This document shows positions 1 to 5,652 of a stretch of DNA of 7,198 nt, piece by piece (the first letter of the stretch is position 1; every line of letters starts with the position of its first letter). The stretch comes from Actinomycetota bacterium. Lineage in GTDB: Bacteria; Actinomycetota; Geothermincolia; Fen-727; JAQURN01. The translations under genes were made by a program, and so were the position numbers. Under the pieces are notes generated by a model. It did not search any database and had not been told where the DNA came from. It saw nothing but the letters and a program-made list of their open reading frames with translations. The DNA lies in the NCBI GenBank assembly GCA_028715585.1, contig JAQURN010000063.1, forward strand, positions 1-7,198, read 5' to 3'.

Positions 1-556
1 CGTCTGTTCCTATAAATCCATCCAGAAGAGCTTGCCGCTGCCCCTCCCTTAGTGTGGTTACCAGGAATGCTTGAGGGGTTTGGGCACAGGCAAGATTGCT
101 CCTGTTCAACGTGCGAACTATTTCCTTTTCTCTTAACTCTTTTATCGTATCCGTTACTTCCACCGCGGTTACGACGCCCTGTGCCCACTTCGGGATATTA
201 CACACCGCCTCCACCATTTCTGGGGTAACGAGAGGCCTTGCGCCATCGTGGATGACAACCTCCCCCTCCTCCGGAGCAAGCTCAAGCCCCTTCGCCACTG
301 ATTCCTGGCGCGTCTTTCCTCCCTTGATGACCGCAGTCACTTTTTTGAAGCCCATTGAGCGCAGCCTTTCCGCGCTCCAGAACTCAATGCTTGATTTGTG
401 CATTACCACAACCACCCTAGAGACATAAGCGCAATTTTCGAAGGCGGCAAGAGAGTAAAAAAAGAGGGGCTTGCCTAGGATAATGATTTCCGCCTTGGGG
501 CGCTCTTGCCCCATTCGCTCACCGGTTCCTCCAGCCGCTATGATGCCGAATGCCAA
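1..556 (-). CDS. ispD: IspD, 2-C-methyl-D-erythritol 4-phosphate cytidylyltransferase (C-terminus cut by window edge)
   Basis: IspD joins CTP and MEP to form CDP-methylerythritol in the non-mevalonate isoprenoid pathway, in the cytosol. The frame is open from a TTG at 556 to the window edge, giving 185 codons; the family is usually about 230 residues, so roughly the last 45 are missing. Visible family motifs are the nucleotide-binding loop AAGGTGERMG (residues 7-16) followed by RPK (19-21), GGKTRQESV (79-87), HDGARPLV (103-110) and the QTPQAF segment (159-164). The sequence stops at TD (184-185), where the family normally continues with a further acidic residue. The TTG directly follows the TAA of the upstream gene and is preceded by GGTGA about 7 nt away. 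It places the AAG loop at the usual distance from the N-terminus, and no ATG lies before the loop. Translation probably depends on ribosomes finishing the upstream gene. Identity is certain from motifs; the start codon is inferred. Confidence 0.96.
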   Translation of the reverse strand, partial: MAFGIIAAGGTGERMGQERPKAEIIILGKPLFFYSLAAFENCAYVSRVVVVMHKSSIEFWSAERLRSMGFKKVTAVIKGGKTRQESVAKGLELAPEEGEVVIHDGARPLVTPEMVEAVCNIPKWAQGVVTAVEVTDTIKELREKEIVRTLNRSNLACAQTPQAFLVTTLREGQRQALLDGFIGTD

Positions 557-1618
557 TTAGTGTTCACCAGCTTCCGCGTCGAGGCTCATGAAAACCATCT
601 TTCCGGCTGGAGTCTGGAGCATGCTGGTTACTGTTCCCCTAACCTCCATGCCCACTTTTTCCTTTCCTCTCTCCACCACTACCATCGTCCCGTCATCCAG
701 GTAGCCAACCCCTTGGCCGGGTTCTTTCCCTTCTTTTACCACCTTTACATGTATTTCCTCGCCTGGCAGGACGACTGGTTGCAGGGCACTTGTGAGTTTG
801 TTGAAGTTCAAAACGCTTAGCCCCTGTAGCTCAGCAATGCGCCCGAGGTTTGAGTCGTTTGTCACGATGGGGATGTTTTCCTCCCTTGCGAGCGCGATTA
901 TTTTTGCGTCCACATCACTTATTTCTGGGAAATCGCGCTCAACCACCTCGATTTCAATTTCCTCCGTTTTTTTCAGGGCATTCAACACCTCCAGTCCCCG
1001 CTTGCCTCGGTTCCTTCGCAGAGAATCGCTAGAGTCCGCTATCGTCTGTAATTCCGCGAGGACAAAACCCGGCACCAGAAGCCGGCCTTTCAGAAAGCCT
1101 GACTTTGCCACGTCCAATATTCGCCCATCTATTATGACGCTCGTGTCGAGTATGTAAGCGGATTCCGCTGCCGGTCCCCTTCCCGGATAAGAGCTCAACT
1201 TGAACATTGCTGAAAGTTCGGGACGCTTCAAAACTCCGATTCGCATACCAGAGATGCCGAAAAAAACTAAGAGTACAATGGAAAGAACGTAGCCGGGCTG
1301 GCCAAAGTGAAAGAGCGCAATGGACACCAGAAGTCCAATGAGAAGTCCTGCTGTTGCACCTATGAAGCCGAAGAAGAAATCAGCTCCAGAGATTCTTGCT
1401 ATGAATGCTTCAAGCCGCCCAGCGAGATTGGCAATGGCCCTTCCTGCTACCCCGCCTATTACATATCCGATGAGGAGCCCAAGAATTATGCCAAGGATGA
1501 TTGCAAGGATTTGTTGAGGCTCCCCCCTTATGTAGTGGCGGTTCACAATTTCGGCTATCTGGGACCCGCCATAGGAGCAAAGGAACATGCTCAATAGGCG
1601 GACCAAGATTACCACCAA
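557..1618 (-). CDS. yacL: YacL-type membrane protein with PIN nuclease-like and TRAM domains
   Basis: The protein has 353 residues, close to Bacillus YacL. The N-terminal part is hydrophobic, with probable membrane segments near residues 1-17, 36-57, 80-104 and 108-126. A PIN domain follows from LDTSVIIDGRI (157-167). Its acidic set is visible as D158, E189, D237 and D255 (in TNDSNL), so the metal site of a PIN ribonuclease fold appears intact. Residues about 280-345 form a TRAM domain, a small RNA-binding beta barrel. An RNA-directed nuclease role at the membrane is inferred from these domains; the family's true substrate is not established to my knowledge. The start is the TTG at 1618, chosen because a strong AAAGGAGGT lies 7 nt upstream; a GTG one codon later is possible. 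It lies 69 nt after carD with no terminator between, so the two are probably cotranscribed, as in many Clostridia. Confidence 0.92.
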   Translation of the reverse strand: MVVILVRLLSMFLCSYGGSQIAEIVNRHYIRGEPQQILAIILGIILGLLIGYVIGGVAGRAIANLAGRLEAFIARISGADFFFGFIGATAGLLIGLLVSIALFHFGQPGYVLSIVLLVFFGISGMRIGVLKRPELSAMFKLSSYPGRGPAAESAYILDTSVIIDGRILDVAKSGFLKGRLLVPGFVLAELQTIADSSDSLRRNRGKRGLEVLNALKKTEEIEIEVVERDFPEISDVDAKIIALAREENIPIVTNDSNLGRIAELQGLSVLNFNKLTSALQPVVLPGEEIHVKVVKEGKEPGQGVGYLDDGTMVVVERGKEKVGMEVRGTVTSMLQTPAGKMVFMSLDAEAGEH

Positions 1619-1625
1619 TTGACTT

Positions 1626-1634
1626 ACCTCCTTT
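1626..1634 (-). promoter_or_regulatory. Shine-Dalgarno site of the yacL-type gene
   Basis: AAAGGAGGT on the minus strand, 7 nt before the TTG at 1618. This near-perfect match to the 16S rRNA tail is what fixes a TTG rather than an ATG as the start. Confidence 0.85.
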
Positions 1635-1687
1635 TTCTATTTGGTTTATGTCGGTTTGAGCTCTGATTTCTTTCTTGTTGTAAACTT

Positions 1688-2167
1688 TCATGCTGTAAAA
1701 ATGCCATCGAGCATCTTTGAAGCCTCTTCATCGGTGATATTCATGACATATATCAACTCGCTCAAAAGGATTTTTCTAGCCTGGCCTAGCATTCTCTTCT
1801 CGCCAGTGGAAAGACCCTTTTCACGCTCACGGAGAGACAAATTGCGCACTACTTCCGCAACCTGGTATATATCTCCACTTGTTATCTTTTCACGATTCTT
1901 CTTGTATCGATGGTTCCAATTGGTGGGCATCTGGCTCTGCTTTTGATTCAGGACATCGAATACGGACTCTATTTCTGATTTTCCTATCACGGGCCTCAGC
2001 CCAATTTCCTCGGTGCATTCTTGGGAAACTGTTACCTTTAAGTCGCCGTTATACAGGCTCAACACAAAAAATGTTTTGCATTCCCCATCTATATCTCTCT
2101 CCTCAATCCTTTCCACGATTCCGGCACCGTGATGGGGATATACTACCTTGTCACCAACCTCGAACAT
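1688..2167 (-). CDS. carD: CarD/CdnL-family RNA polymerase-binding transcription regulator
   Basis: A 159-residue protein with the two-part CarD architecture. Residues 1-60 form the Tudor-like RNA polymerase-interacting domain, opening FEVGDKVVYPHHGAGIVE and ending EEIGLRPVIG; in the family this binds the polymerase beta subunit. Residues about 65-157 form the helical DNA-binding domain, including W84 in the PTNWNHRYKKN stretch. This is the position of the conserved tryptophan that, in Thermus and Mycobacterium CarD, wedges into the upstream edge of the -10 bubble. The GEKRMLGQA segment (122-130) is also typical. The family stabilises open complexes at many promoters, so effects are likely global. 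I start at the ATG at 2167 because AAAGGAGAT lies 8 nt upstream and the family begins at this point; an upstream in-frame ATG at 2212 would add 15 atypical residues. It is the first gene of the minus-strand carD-yacL-ispD unit. Confidence 0.94.
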   Translation of the reverse strand: MFEVGDKVVYPHHGAGIVERIEERDIDGECKTFFVLSLYNGDLKVTVSQECTEEIGLRPVIGKSEIESVFDVLNQKQSQMPTNWNHRYKKNREKITSGDIYQVAEVVRNLSLREREKGLSTGEKRMLGQARKILLSELIYVMNITDEEASKMLDGIFTA

Positions 2168-2175
2168 CTTCTTGC

Positions 2176-2184
2176 ATCTCCTTT
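2176..2184 (-). promoter_or_regulatory. Shine-Dalgarno site of carD
   Basis: AAAGGAGAT on the minus strand, 8 nt before the ATG at 2167. It decides this start over the in-frame ATG at 2212, before which I see no comparable site. Confidence 0.8.
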
Positions 2185-2250
2185 CCCGACCGAGGCAAAG
2201 AGCAGCCGACATAGCCAGTCCGATTGAGATTTTGCCTTCCCCCAGGGCGC

Positions 2251-2265
2251 CATTGGTAACCCATG
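2251..2265. repeat. Imperfect palindrome at the putative carD transcription start
   Basis: CATTGGTAACCCATG is a 15-base palindrome of the form CAT-n-GGT-n-ACC-n-ATG, with six of seven pairs matching around a central A. If the candidate carD promoter is right, transcription starts near 2266, so this element would cover about +1 to +15, a usual place for a repressor operator. The function is inferred only from symmetry and position. Confidence 0.35.
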
Positions 2266-2272
2266 CGTTTTC

Positions 2273-2300
2273 CTAATATGGGTGAGCTAGATTCGGCCAA
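2273..2300 (-). promoter_or_regulatory. Candidate vegetative promoter for carD
   Basis: On the minus strand TTGGCC (2300-2295) and TATTAG (2278-2273) are separated by 16 bases. Each hexamer matches the sigma-A consensus at four of six positions. It would give a leader of about 100 nt before carD. It is the best pair I found upstream of carD, but matches of this quality can arise by chance. Confidence 0.35.
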
Positions 2301-2316
2301 ACCCGTGAAAGGGTTT
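2299..2316. repeat. Perfect 6-bp inverted repeat overlapping the candidate carD -35 element
   Basis: AAACCC, six bases (GTGAAA), GGGTTT. The left arm overlaps the two last bases of the ggccaa that reads as the -35 of carD on the other strand. It could be a protein-binding dyad, or chance; no T-tract follows, so it is not a terminator. Confidence 0.3.
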
Positions 2317-2545
2317 CGCGTTGGAAGAGCTTGTGCATTCTCAGGTTCATACGTTCTTCCCCCTTTTTTGGAGAGGCAAAGGGAAACGCCTGGCCCACTA
2401 CCTGCTCTGAAGATTTGTGAGCTATTTGTGGCTTTCTTGATGATTCGGCTCGTGATAGTTGTAAAGCCATCACTTCCCGGAACACCAAATTATCGTAACA
2501 TAGAGGGCTTTCCTTTTGCAAGATTGCTGGCCGAAGCCAGTTTTC

Positions 2546-2575
2546 TTGACACTTTCAAGTAAGCGCAAATATAAT
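2546..2575 (+). promoter_or_regulatory. Full-consensus sigma-A type promoter
   Basis: TTGACA at 2546-2551 and TATAAT at 2570-2575 are separated by 18 bases. Both hexamers match the vegetative consensus at all six positions. Transcription should start near 2582, giving a leader of about 50 nt before the small plus-strand gene. Such an exact promoter suggests strong basal transcription of a gene encoding only an unknown small protein. Confidence 0.85.
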
Positions 2576-2594
2576 CAAGAGAAAGAGGTGTTGG

Positions 2595-2627
2595 ATGAGT
2601 GAGTTTTTCCAAAAGCCGAGTAGGTGA
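2595..2627 (+). CDS. Possible ten-residue leader peptide
   Basis: An ATG at 2595 opens ten codons (MSEFFQKPSR) ending in TGA at 2625-2627. AGAGGTG lies just before it, a plausible though close ribosome site. The frame is the same as that of the downstream gene, and its last codon plus stop (AGG TGA) supply the ribosome site of that gene, so termination here could hand ribosomes to the ATG at 2634. Such a short frame may also be chance. No amino-acid run suggesting attenuation is present. Confidence 0.3.
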   Translation: MSEFFQKPSR

Positions 2628-2633
2628 GTCGTG

Positions 2634-3038
2634 ATGGGAAATCAAGCCGAAGATGTCTGCAAAGAATTCCAGAAAACGGTTTCTCTGTACCTCGTTCGCC
2701 ACAGGAGCATACTTGATGTTATGACGAAGTACCAGGAGTCTTGCAGCAGGGTAAATCGCGCAATCGCGAAAGCGGTCACCACCTGCGGTTGCTTGAAGAT
2801 AGATGCCGAAAAACAATCCCTCCCTCCCGATGCGACCCTCTTGGAGATGAGCCAATATGTGAATAGCCATCTGGAGGGGCGCATTTGCTCGAATTGCTCC
2901 GAGGTTCTCGAAGAAGAGATGGGCAAAGCACTCTTTTTCCTGACTGCGATGTGTGTTCTCACCGGCATGGATCTTGGTGAAATCATCAGGAAGGAAAATG
3001 ACCGAATTGCCACGCTCGGTGTTTACAGCCTCACCTGA
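2634..3038 (+). CDS. Conserved-looking small cysteine-containing protein of unknown function, MazG-like C-terminal half
   Basis: A soluble, mostly helical protein of 134 residues with no signal peptide or membrane segment. From memory it resembles a family of uncharacterised proteins in Clostridia (some possibly labelled DUF1573 because of the CGC segment), but I assign no function. Visible features are an EFQKTVSLYLVRHRSILDV helix (11-29), a TTCGC segment (C51, C53), and HLEGRICSNCSEV (79-91) with C85 and C88. The four cysteines could hold a metal. The end (about 90-129) resembles the second helix pair of MazG-type nucleotide pyrophosphohydrolases (E-E-E-M-G, then FFLTAMC and MDLGEIIRKENDRI). 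However, the MazG ExxD metal motif is not intact, since K98 stands where the Asp is expected. ATG 2634 is preferred over GTG 2631 because AGGTGA ends 6 nt before it. The gene is alone on this strand, driven by a consensus promoter, and faces clpC. Confidence 0.8.
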   Translation: MGNQAEDVCKEFQKTVSLYLVRHRSILDVMTKYQESCSRVNRAIAKAVTTCGCLKIDAEKQSLPPDATLLEMSQYVNSHLEGRICSNCSEVLEEEMGKALFFLTAMCVLTGMDLGEIIRKENDRIATLGVYSLT

Positions 3039-3058
3039 CTAGTAGGATCCCCCAAAAT

Positions 3059-3083
3059 CCCTGTTGAGGCTAGGGTGCTTTTT
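3059..3083 (+). terminator. Weak intrinsic terminator after the small plus-strand gene
   Basis: CCCTG (3059-3063), a seven-base loop, TAGGG (3071-3075; one G-T pair), then three bases and TTTTT. The stem is short and the T-tract is offset, so termination would be partial. Its position in the 77-base convergent gap supports it. Confidence 0.35.
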
Positions 3084-3091
3084 GAATTGCC

Positions 3092-3107
3092 CCGGCAGGG
3101 GGGCCGG
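3092..3107 (-). other. GC-rich hairpin just after clpC
   Basis: CCGGC and GCCGG enclose a six-base loop 9 nt past the clpC stop. No T-tract follows on either strand, so it is not a classic intrinsic terminator. It could protect the 3' end of the clpC message or pause polymerase. Confidence 0.25.
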
Positions 3108-3115
3108 CACAGCGC

Positions 3116-5593
3116 TTAAAGCTTGGCTTGCCCGCTCTTTGTGCCTGTTGCTACTACCTCTTTGTCTTTCCCTACGTTGAACACAAGCCTGCCGTCCTTT
3201 TCGTCAACTACTATGGTGTTACCGCTAGCAAACTCCTTGCGCAGAAGGGCGGAGGATATGGGGTTTTCAATCAGGCGAGTTATGGTCCTTCTCAGTGGAC
3301 GCGCTCCGAGCGATGGATCGAAACCTTCCTTTACGAGCACTTCTTTCGCCGCGTTGGTAACTTCCATATCGATATCCTGTTCCTTCAACTGCTCGCATAC
3401 TCTGGCCAGAAGAAGGTCGGCGATTTTCTTTGCGTCTTCATGCGTCAGGGCATGGAAGACAATTACGTCATCTATGCGATTGAGCAGCTCTGGACGGAAT
3501 GTCCTCTTGAGTTCCGACATCACTTTTTCCTTTATCTCTTCATAAGGAGGAGGACCTTCACTCTCGGCTGATTTTCTGAAACCCGGCGATGTCTTGGTGT
3601 AGATTTCTTTTGTTCCCAGGTTGGAAGTCATTATTATGATGGTGTTTCTGAAGTCCACACTATGACCCTGGGCATCGGTGAGCCTTCCATCTTCAAGTAT
3701 CTGAAGGAGTACATTAAAGACGTCGTAGTGGGCTTTTTCTATTTCATCTAGAAGCACCACCGAGAAGGGTTTTCTCCTCACAGCCTCCGTAAGCTGGCCA
3801 CCTTCTTCGTGCCCTATGTAGCCAGGTGGTGATCCGACCAGGCGACTTACCGTATGCTTCTCCATGTACTCGGACATATCAATCTGCAGAAGGGCGTCCT
3901 CGGTTCCGAACAGAAATTCTGAAAGCGCTCTGGCAAGCTCGGTTTTTCCTACCCCTGATGGGCCAAGGAATATGAACGATCCGCCGGGTCTTCTGGGGTC
4001 TTTGAGGCCAGCCCTAGTGCGCCTTATAGCCTGTGAAATAGCTTGAACAGCTTCGTCCTGGCTGATAATCCGTTTGTGCAATTCTTCCTCCATGCGCAGA
4101 AGTTTCTCGCTTTCCTCTTCGGTAAGTTGATATACGGGAATACCTGTCCAGGCGGAAAGAATTTCATGAATGTGCTCCTCGGTTACCTTTAGCGACCCTA
4201 TTTCCTCCGGGCTTTTCAAATCCCTCTCACTTCGAGCAACATCCAGAATAAGCTCTTGCTCTTTGTCTCGTAAAAGAGCCGCTTTTTCGAAATCCTGCTC
4301 CGAGATTGCTACCTGTTTTTCTTGTCGAGTCTTTCTGAGCTCGGCTTCGTTCAGGCGAGCCTCCTCGGAGATGGGTGTGGAATACATGCGCAACCTGCTT
4401 GCCGCCTCATCTATCAGATCAATTGCCTTGTCTGGCAAGTACCTGTCGGAAATGTAGCGTTTGGCTAGTCGGGAAGCCTCAACTATTGCCCCGTCGGTGA
4501 TTTCTACTCCGTGATGCTCTTCATATCTCTCTCTAAGCCCCTTCAAAATTTCAATAGTGTGTTCTATCGTAGGTTCTTCAACCGGTATCGGCTGGAATCT
4601 CCTCTCGAGGGCAGCATCTCTTTCCAGGTGCTTTCGGTACTCATCCATTGTGGTTGCTCCTATTGTTTGCAACTCCCCCCTCGCTAGAGCTGGCTTCAAT
4701 ATGCTGGCGGCGTCTATTGCGCCTTCGGCGGCGCCGGCTCCAACGAGGTTGTGCAATTCATCTATAAACAAGATGACATTTCCTCGCTCTCTTATTTCTT
4801 TGATTACCTTTTTGAGCCTTTCCTCGAAGTCGCCTCTATATCTCGAGCCAGCGACCAGCGTGCCAAGGTCAAGGGTATAGAGTTGTTTTCCCTGGAGAAG
4901 ATCAGGGACGTCATTTCTAACTATGGACTGGGCTAGGCCCTCTACGATTGCCGTTTTTCCAACGCCTGGTTCACCAACTAGAACCGGATTATTTTTCGTT
5001 CTGCGGGAGAGAACCTGCATGACTCTCTCGATTTCCTTTTCCCTCCCCACGACCGGGTCGAGTTTACCCTCCGCGGCGAGCTCGGTCAGGTTTCGACCAA
5101 ACTGGTCTAGTAGGAATCCTCCCTGGGCTTCGTGTGCCGCGTACTCTTGAGAGGGTTGACTTTGGGGAATGCTTTTCAGGACCTGGTCTTTGAGTTTTTC
5201 GATATCTATGCCCATTTTAAGAAGAATCTTCGAGGCGACCCCCTCGGTTTCACGAATCAAGCCAAGCAGGATGTGTTCTGTTCCAATGTAGTTGTGACCA
5301 AGCTGGAGAGCTTCTCTGAGCGACAGTTCGAGAACCTTTTTCGCCTTTGGGGTGAATGGAATGTGTCCGGAAGGCCGGCTTGACCCTTTGCCAATCGTCT
5401 CTACAATTTGAGCTCGCACCGTCTCCAAATTCACGTGGTTTGCCTGGAGTGCGCGGGCAGCAATACCTTCTCCCTCGCGAATGAGCCCCAGGAGCAAGTG
5501 TTCGGTTCCGATATAATTGTGGTTGAGCTGCTTTGCCTCTTCCTGCGCTAGCACTACCACTCGTCTTGCGCTATCTGAAAATCTCTGAAACAC
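3116..5593 (-). CDS. clpC: ClpC, AAA+ unfoldase of the ClpCP protease
   Basis: An 825-residue Hsp100 ATPase that unfolds proteins and passes them to ClpP. In order: a double Clp-N repeat (about 1-145), AAA+ module 1 with Walker A GEPGVGKT (207-214) and Walker B ILFIDEL (274-280), a middle coiled coil with a UVR-like motif at 432-448 (F435 in the DFEKAA segment), and AAA+ module 2 with Walker A GPSGVGKT (544-551) and Walker B VVLLDEI (612-618), ending in the ClpB_D2-small domain. Glutamates in the two GTEH segments (E31, E106) match those that bind phospho-arginine in Bacillus ClpC, fitting the adjacent mcsB. The ClpP-docking loop normally reads [LIV]-G-[FL], but the best counterpart here is PGF (670-672). 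The start is GTG at 5593, 6 nt after AGGAGGT. The gene follows mcsB by 59 nt with no terminator, so it is probably in the same operon, which is classically CtsR-controlled; any CtsR site would lie outside the window. Confidence 0.98.
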   Translation of the reverse strand: MFQRFSDSARRVVVLAQEEAKQLNHNYIGTEHLLLGLIREGEGIAARALQANHVNLETVRAQIVETIGKGSSRPSGHIPFTPKAKKVLELSLREALQLGHNYIGTEHILLGLIRETEGVASKILLKMGIDIEKLKDQVLKSIPQSQPSQEYAAHEAQGGFLLDQFGRNLTELAAEGKLDPVVGREKEIERVMQVLSRRTKNNPVLVGEPGVGKTAIVEGLAQSIVRNDVPDLLQGKQLYTLDLGTLVAGSRYRGDFEERLKKVIKEIRERGNVILFIDELHNLVGAGAAEGAIDAASILKPALARGELQTIGATTMDEYRKHLERDAALERRFQPIPVEEPTIEHTIEILKGLRERYEEHHGVEITDGAIVEASRLAKRYISDRYLPDKAIDLIDEAASRLRMYSTPISEEARLNEAELRKTRQEKQVAISEQDFEKAALLRDKEQELILDVARSERDLKSPEEIGSLKVTEEHIHEILSAWTGIPVYQLTEEESEKLLRMEEELHKRIISQDEAVQAISQAIRRTRAGLKDPRRPGGSFIFLGPSGVGKTELARALSEFLFGTEDALLQIDMSEYMEKHTVSRLVGSPPGYIGHEEGGQLTEAVRRKPFSVVLLDEIEKAHYDVFNVLLQILEDGRLTDAQGHSVDFRNTIIIMTSNLGTKEIYTKTSPGFRKSAESEGPPPYEEIKEKVMSELKRTFRPELLNRIDDVIVFHALTHEDAKKIADLLLARVCEQLKEQDIDMEVTNAAKEVLVKEGFDPSLGARPLRRTITRLIENPISSALLRKEFASGNTIVVDEKDGRLVFNVGKDKEVVATGTKSGQAKL

Positions 5594-5599
5594 GGTTTT

Positions 5600-5606
5600 A
5601 CCTCCT
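5600..5606 (-). promoter_or_regulatory. Shine-Dalgarno site of clpC
   Basis: AGGAGGT on the minus strand, 6 nt before the GTG at 5593; it fixes a GTG start that agrees with the family N-terminus (FQRFSDSARR). Confidence 0.85.
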
Positions 5607-5652
5607 CATGTTCCAGTTTCTATTTTATGCCTACGAATCTTGAATTTCACGC

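Larger units (their letters stand above)
2168..2633. other. Divergent intergenic region between carD and the small plus-strand gene
   Basis: These 466 bases separate two divergent genes. Toward the right they carry a consensus promoter and a short leader for the plus-strand gene; toward the left a weaker carD promoter and two inverted repeats, listed separately. The stretch 2317-2545 holds nothing I can assign. Open frames of 82 and 99 codons cross it, but they lack ribosome sites and resemble no family. I see no tRNA, T-box or recognisable riboswitch. Confidence 0.7.

Noticed and set aside
2193..2237. Seven-base complementary arms (AGGCAAA / TTTGCCT) in the carD leader, as a possible riboswitch
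   Set aside because: The arms are 31 bases apart with no convincing inner helix or known riboswitch core; likely chance.
2273..2521. 82-codon minus-strand open frame upstream of carD
   Set aside because: It begins at a weak TTG without a ribosome site, overlaps the carD promoter candidate and matches no family I know.
2263..2562. 99-codon plus-strand open frame across the divergent intergenic region
   Set aside because: Low-complexity-free but unrecognisable protein without a ribosome site; it runs through the consensus promoter, as chance frames do.
2490..2870. Minus-strand 126-codon open frame antisense to the small plus-strand gene
   Set aside because: No ribosome site and no recognisable domain; the opposite strand has a consensus promoter, a start with ribosome site and family-like motifs.
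2595..3038. TGA at 2625 read as selenocysteine, giving a longer protein
   Set aside because: No convincing SECIS-like hairpin directly follows the TGA, and a good ribosome site and start lie right after it.
5594..5652. Separate heat-shock promoter (CIRCE or CtsR heptad repeats) before clpC
   Set aside because: Neither the TTAGCACTC dyad nor tandem GGTCAAA heptads are present in the 59-base gap.
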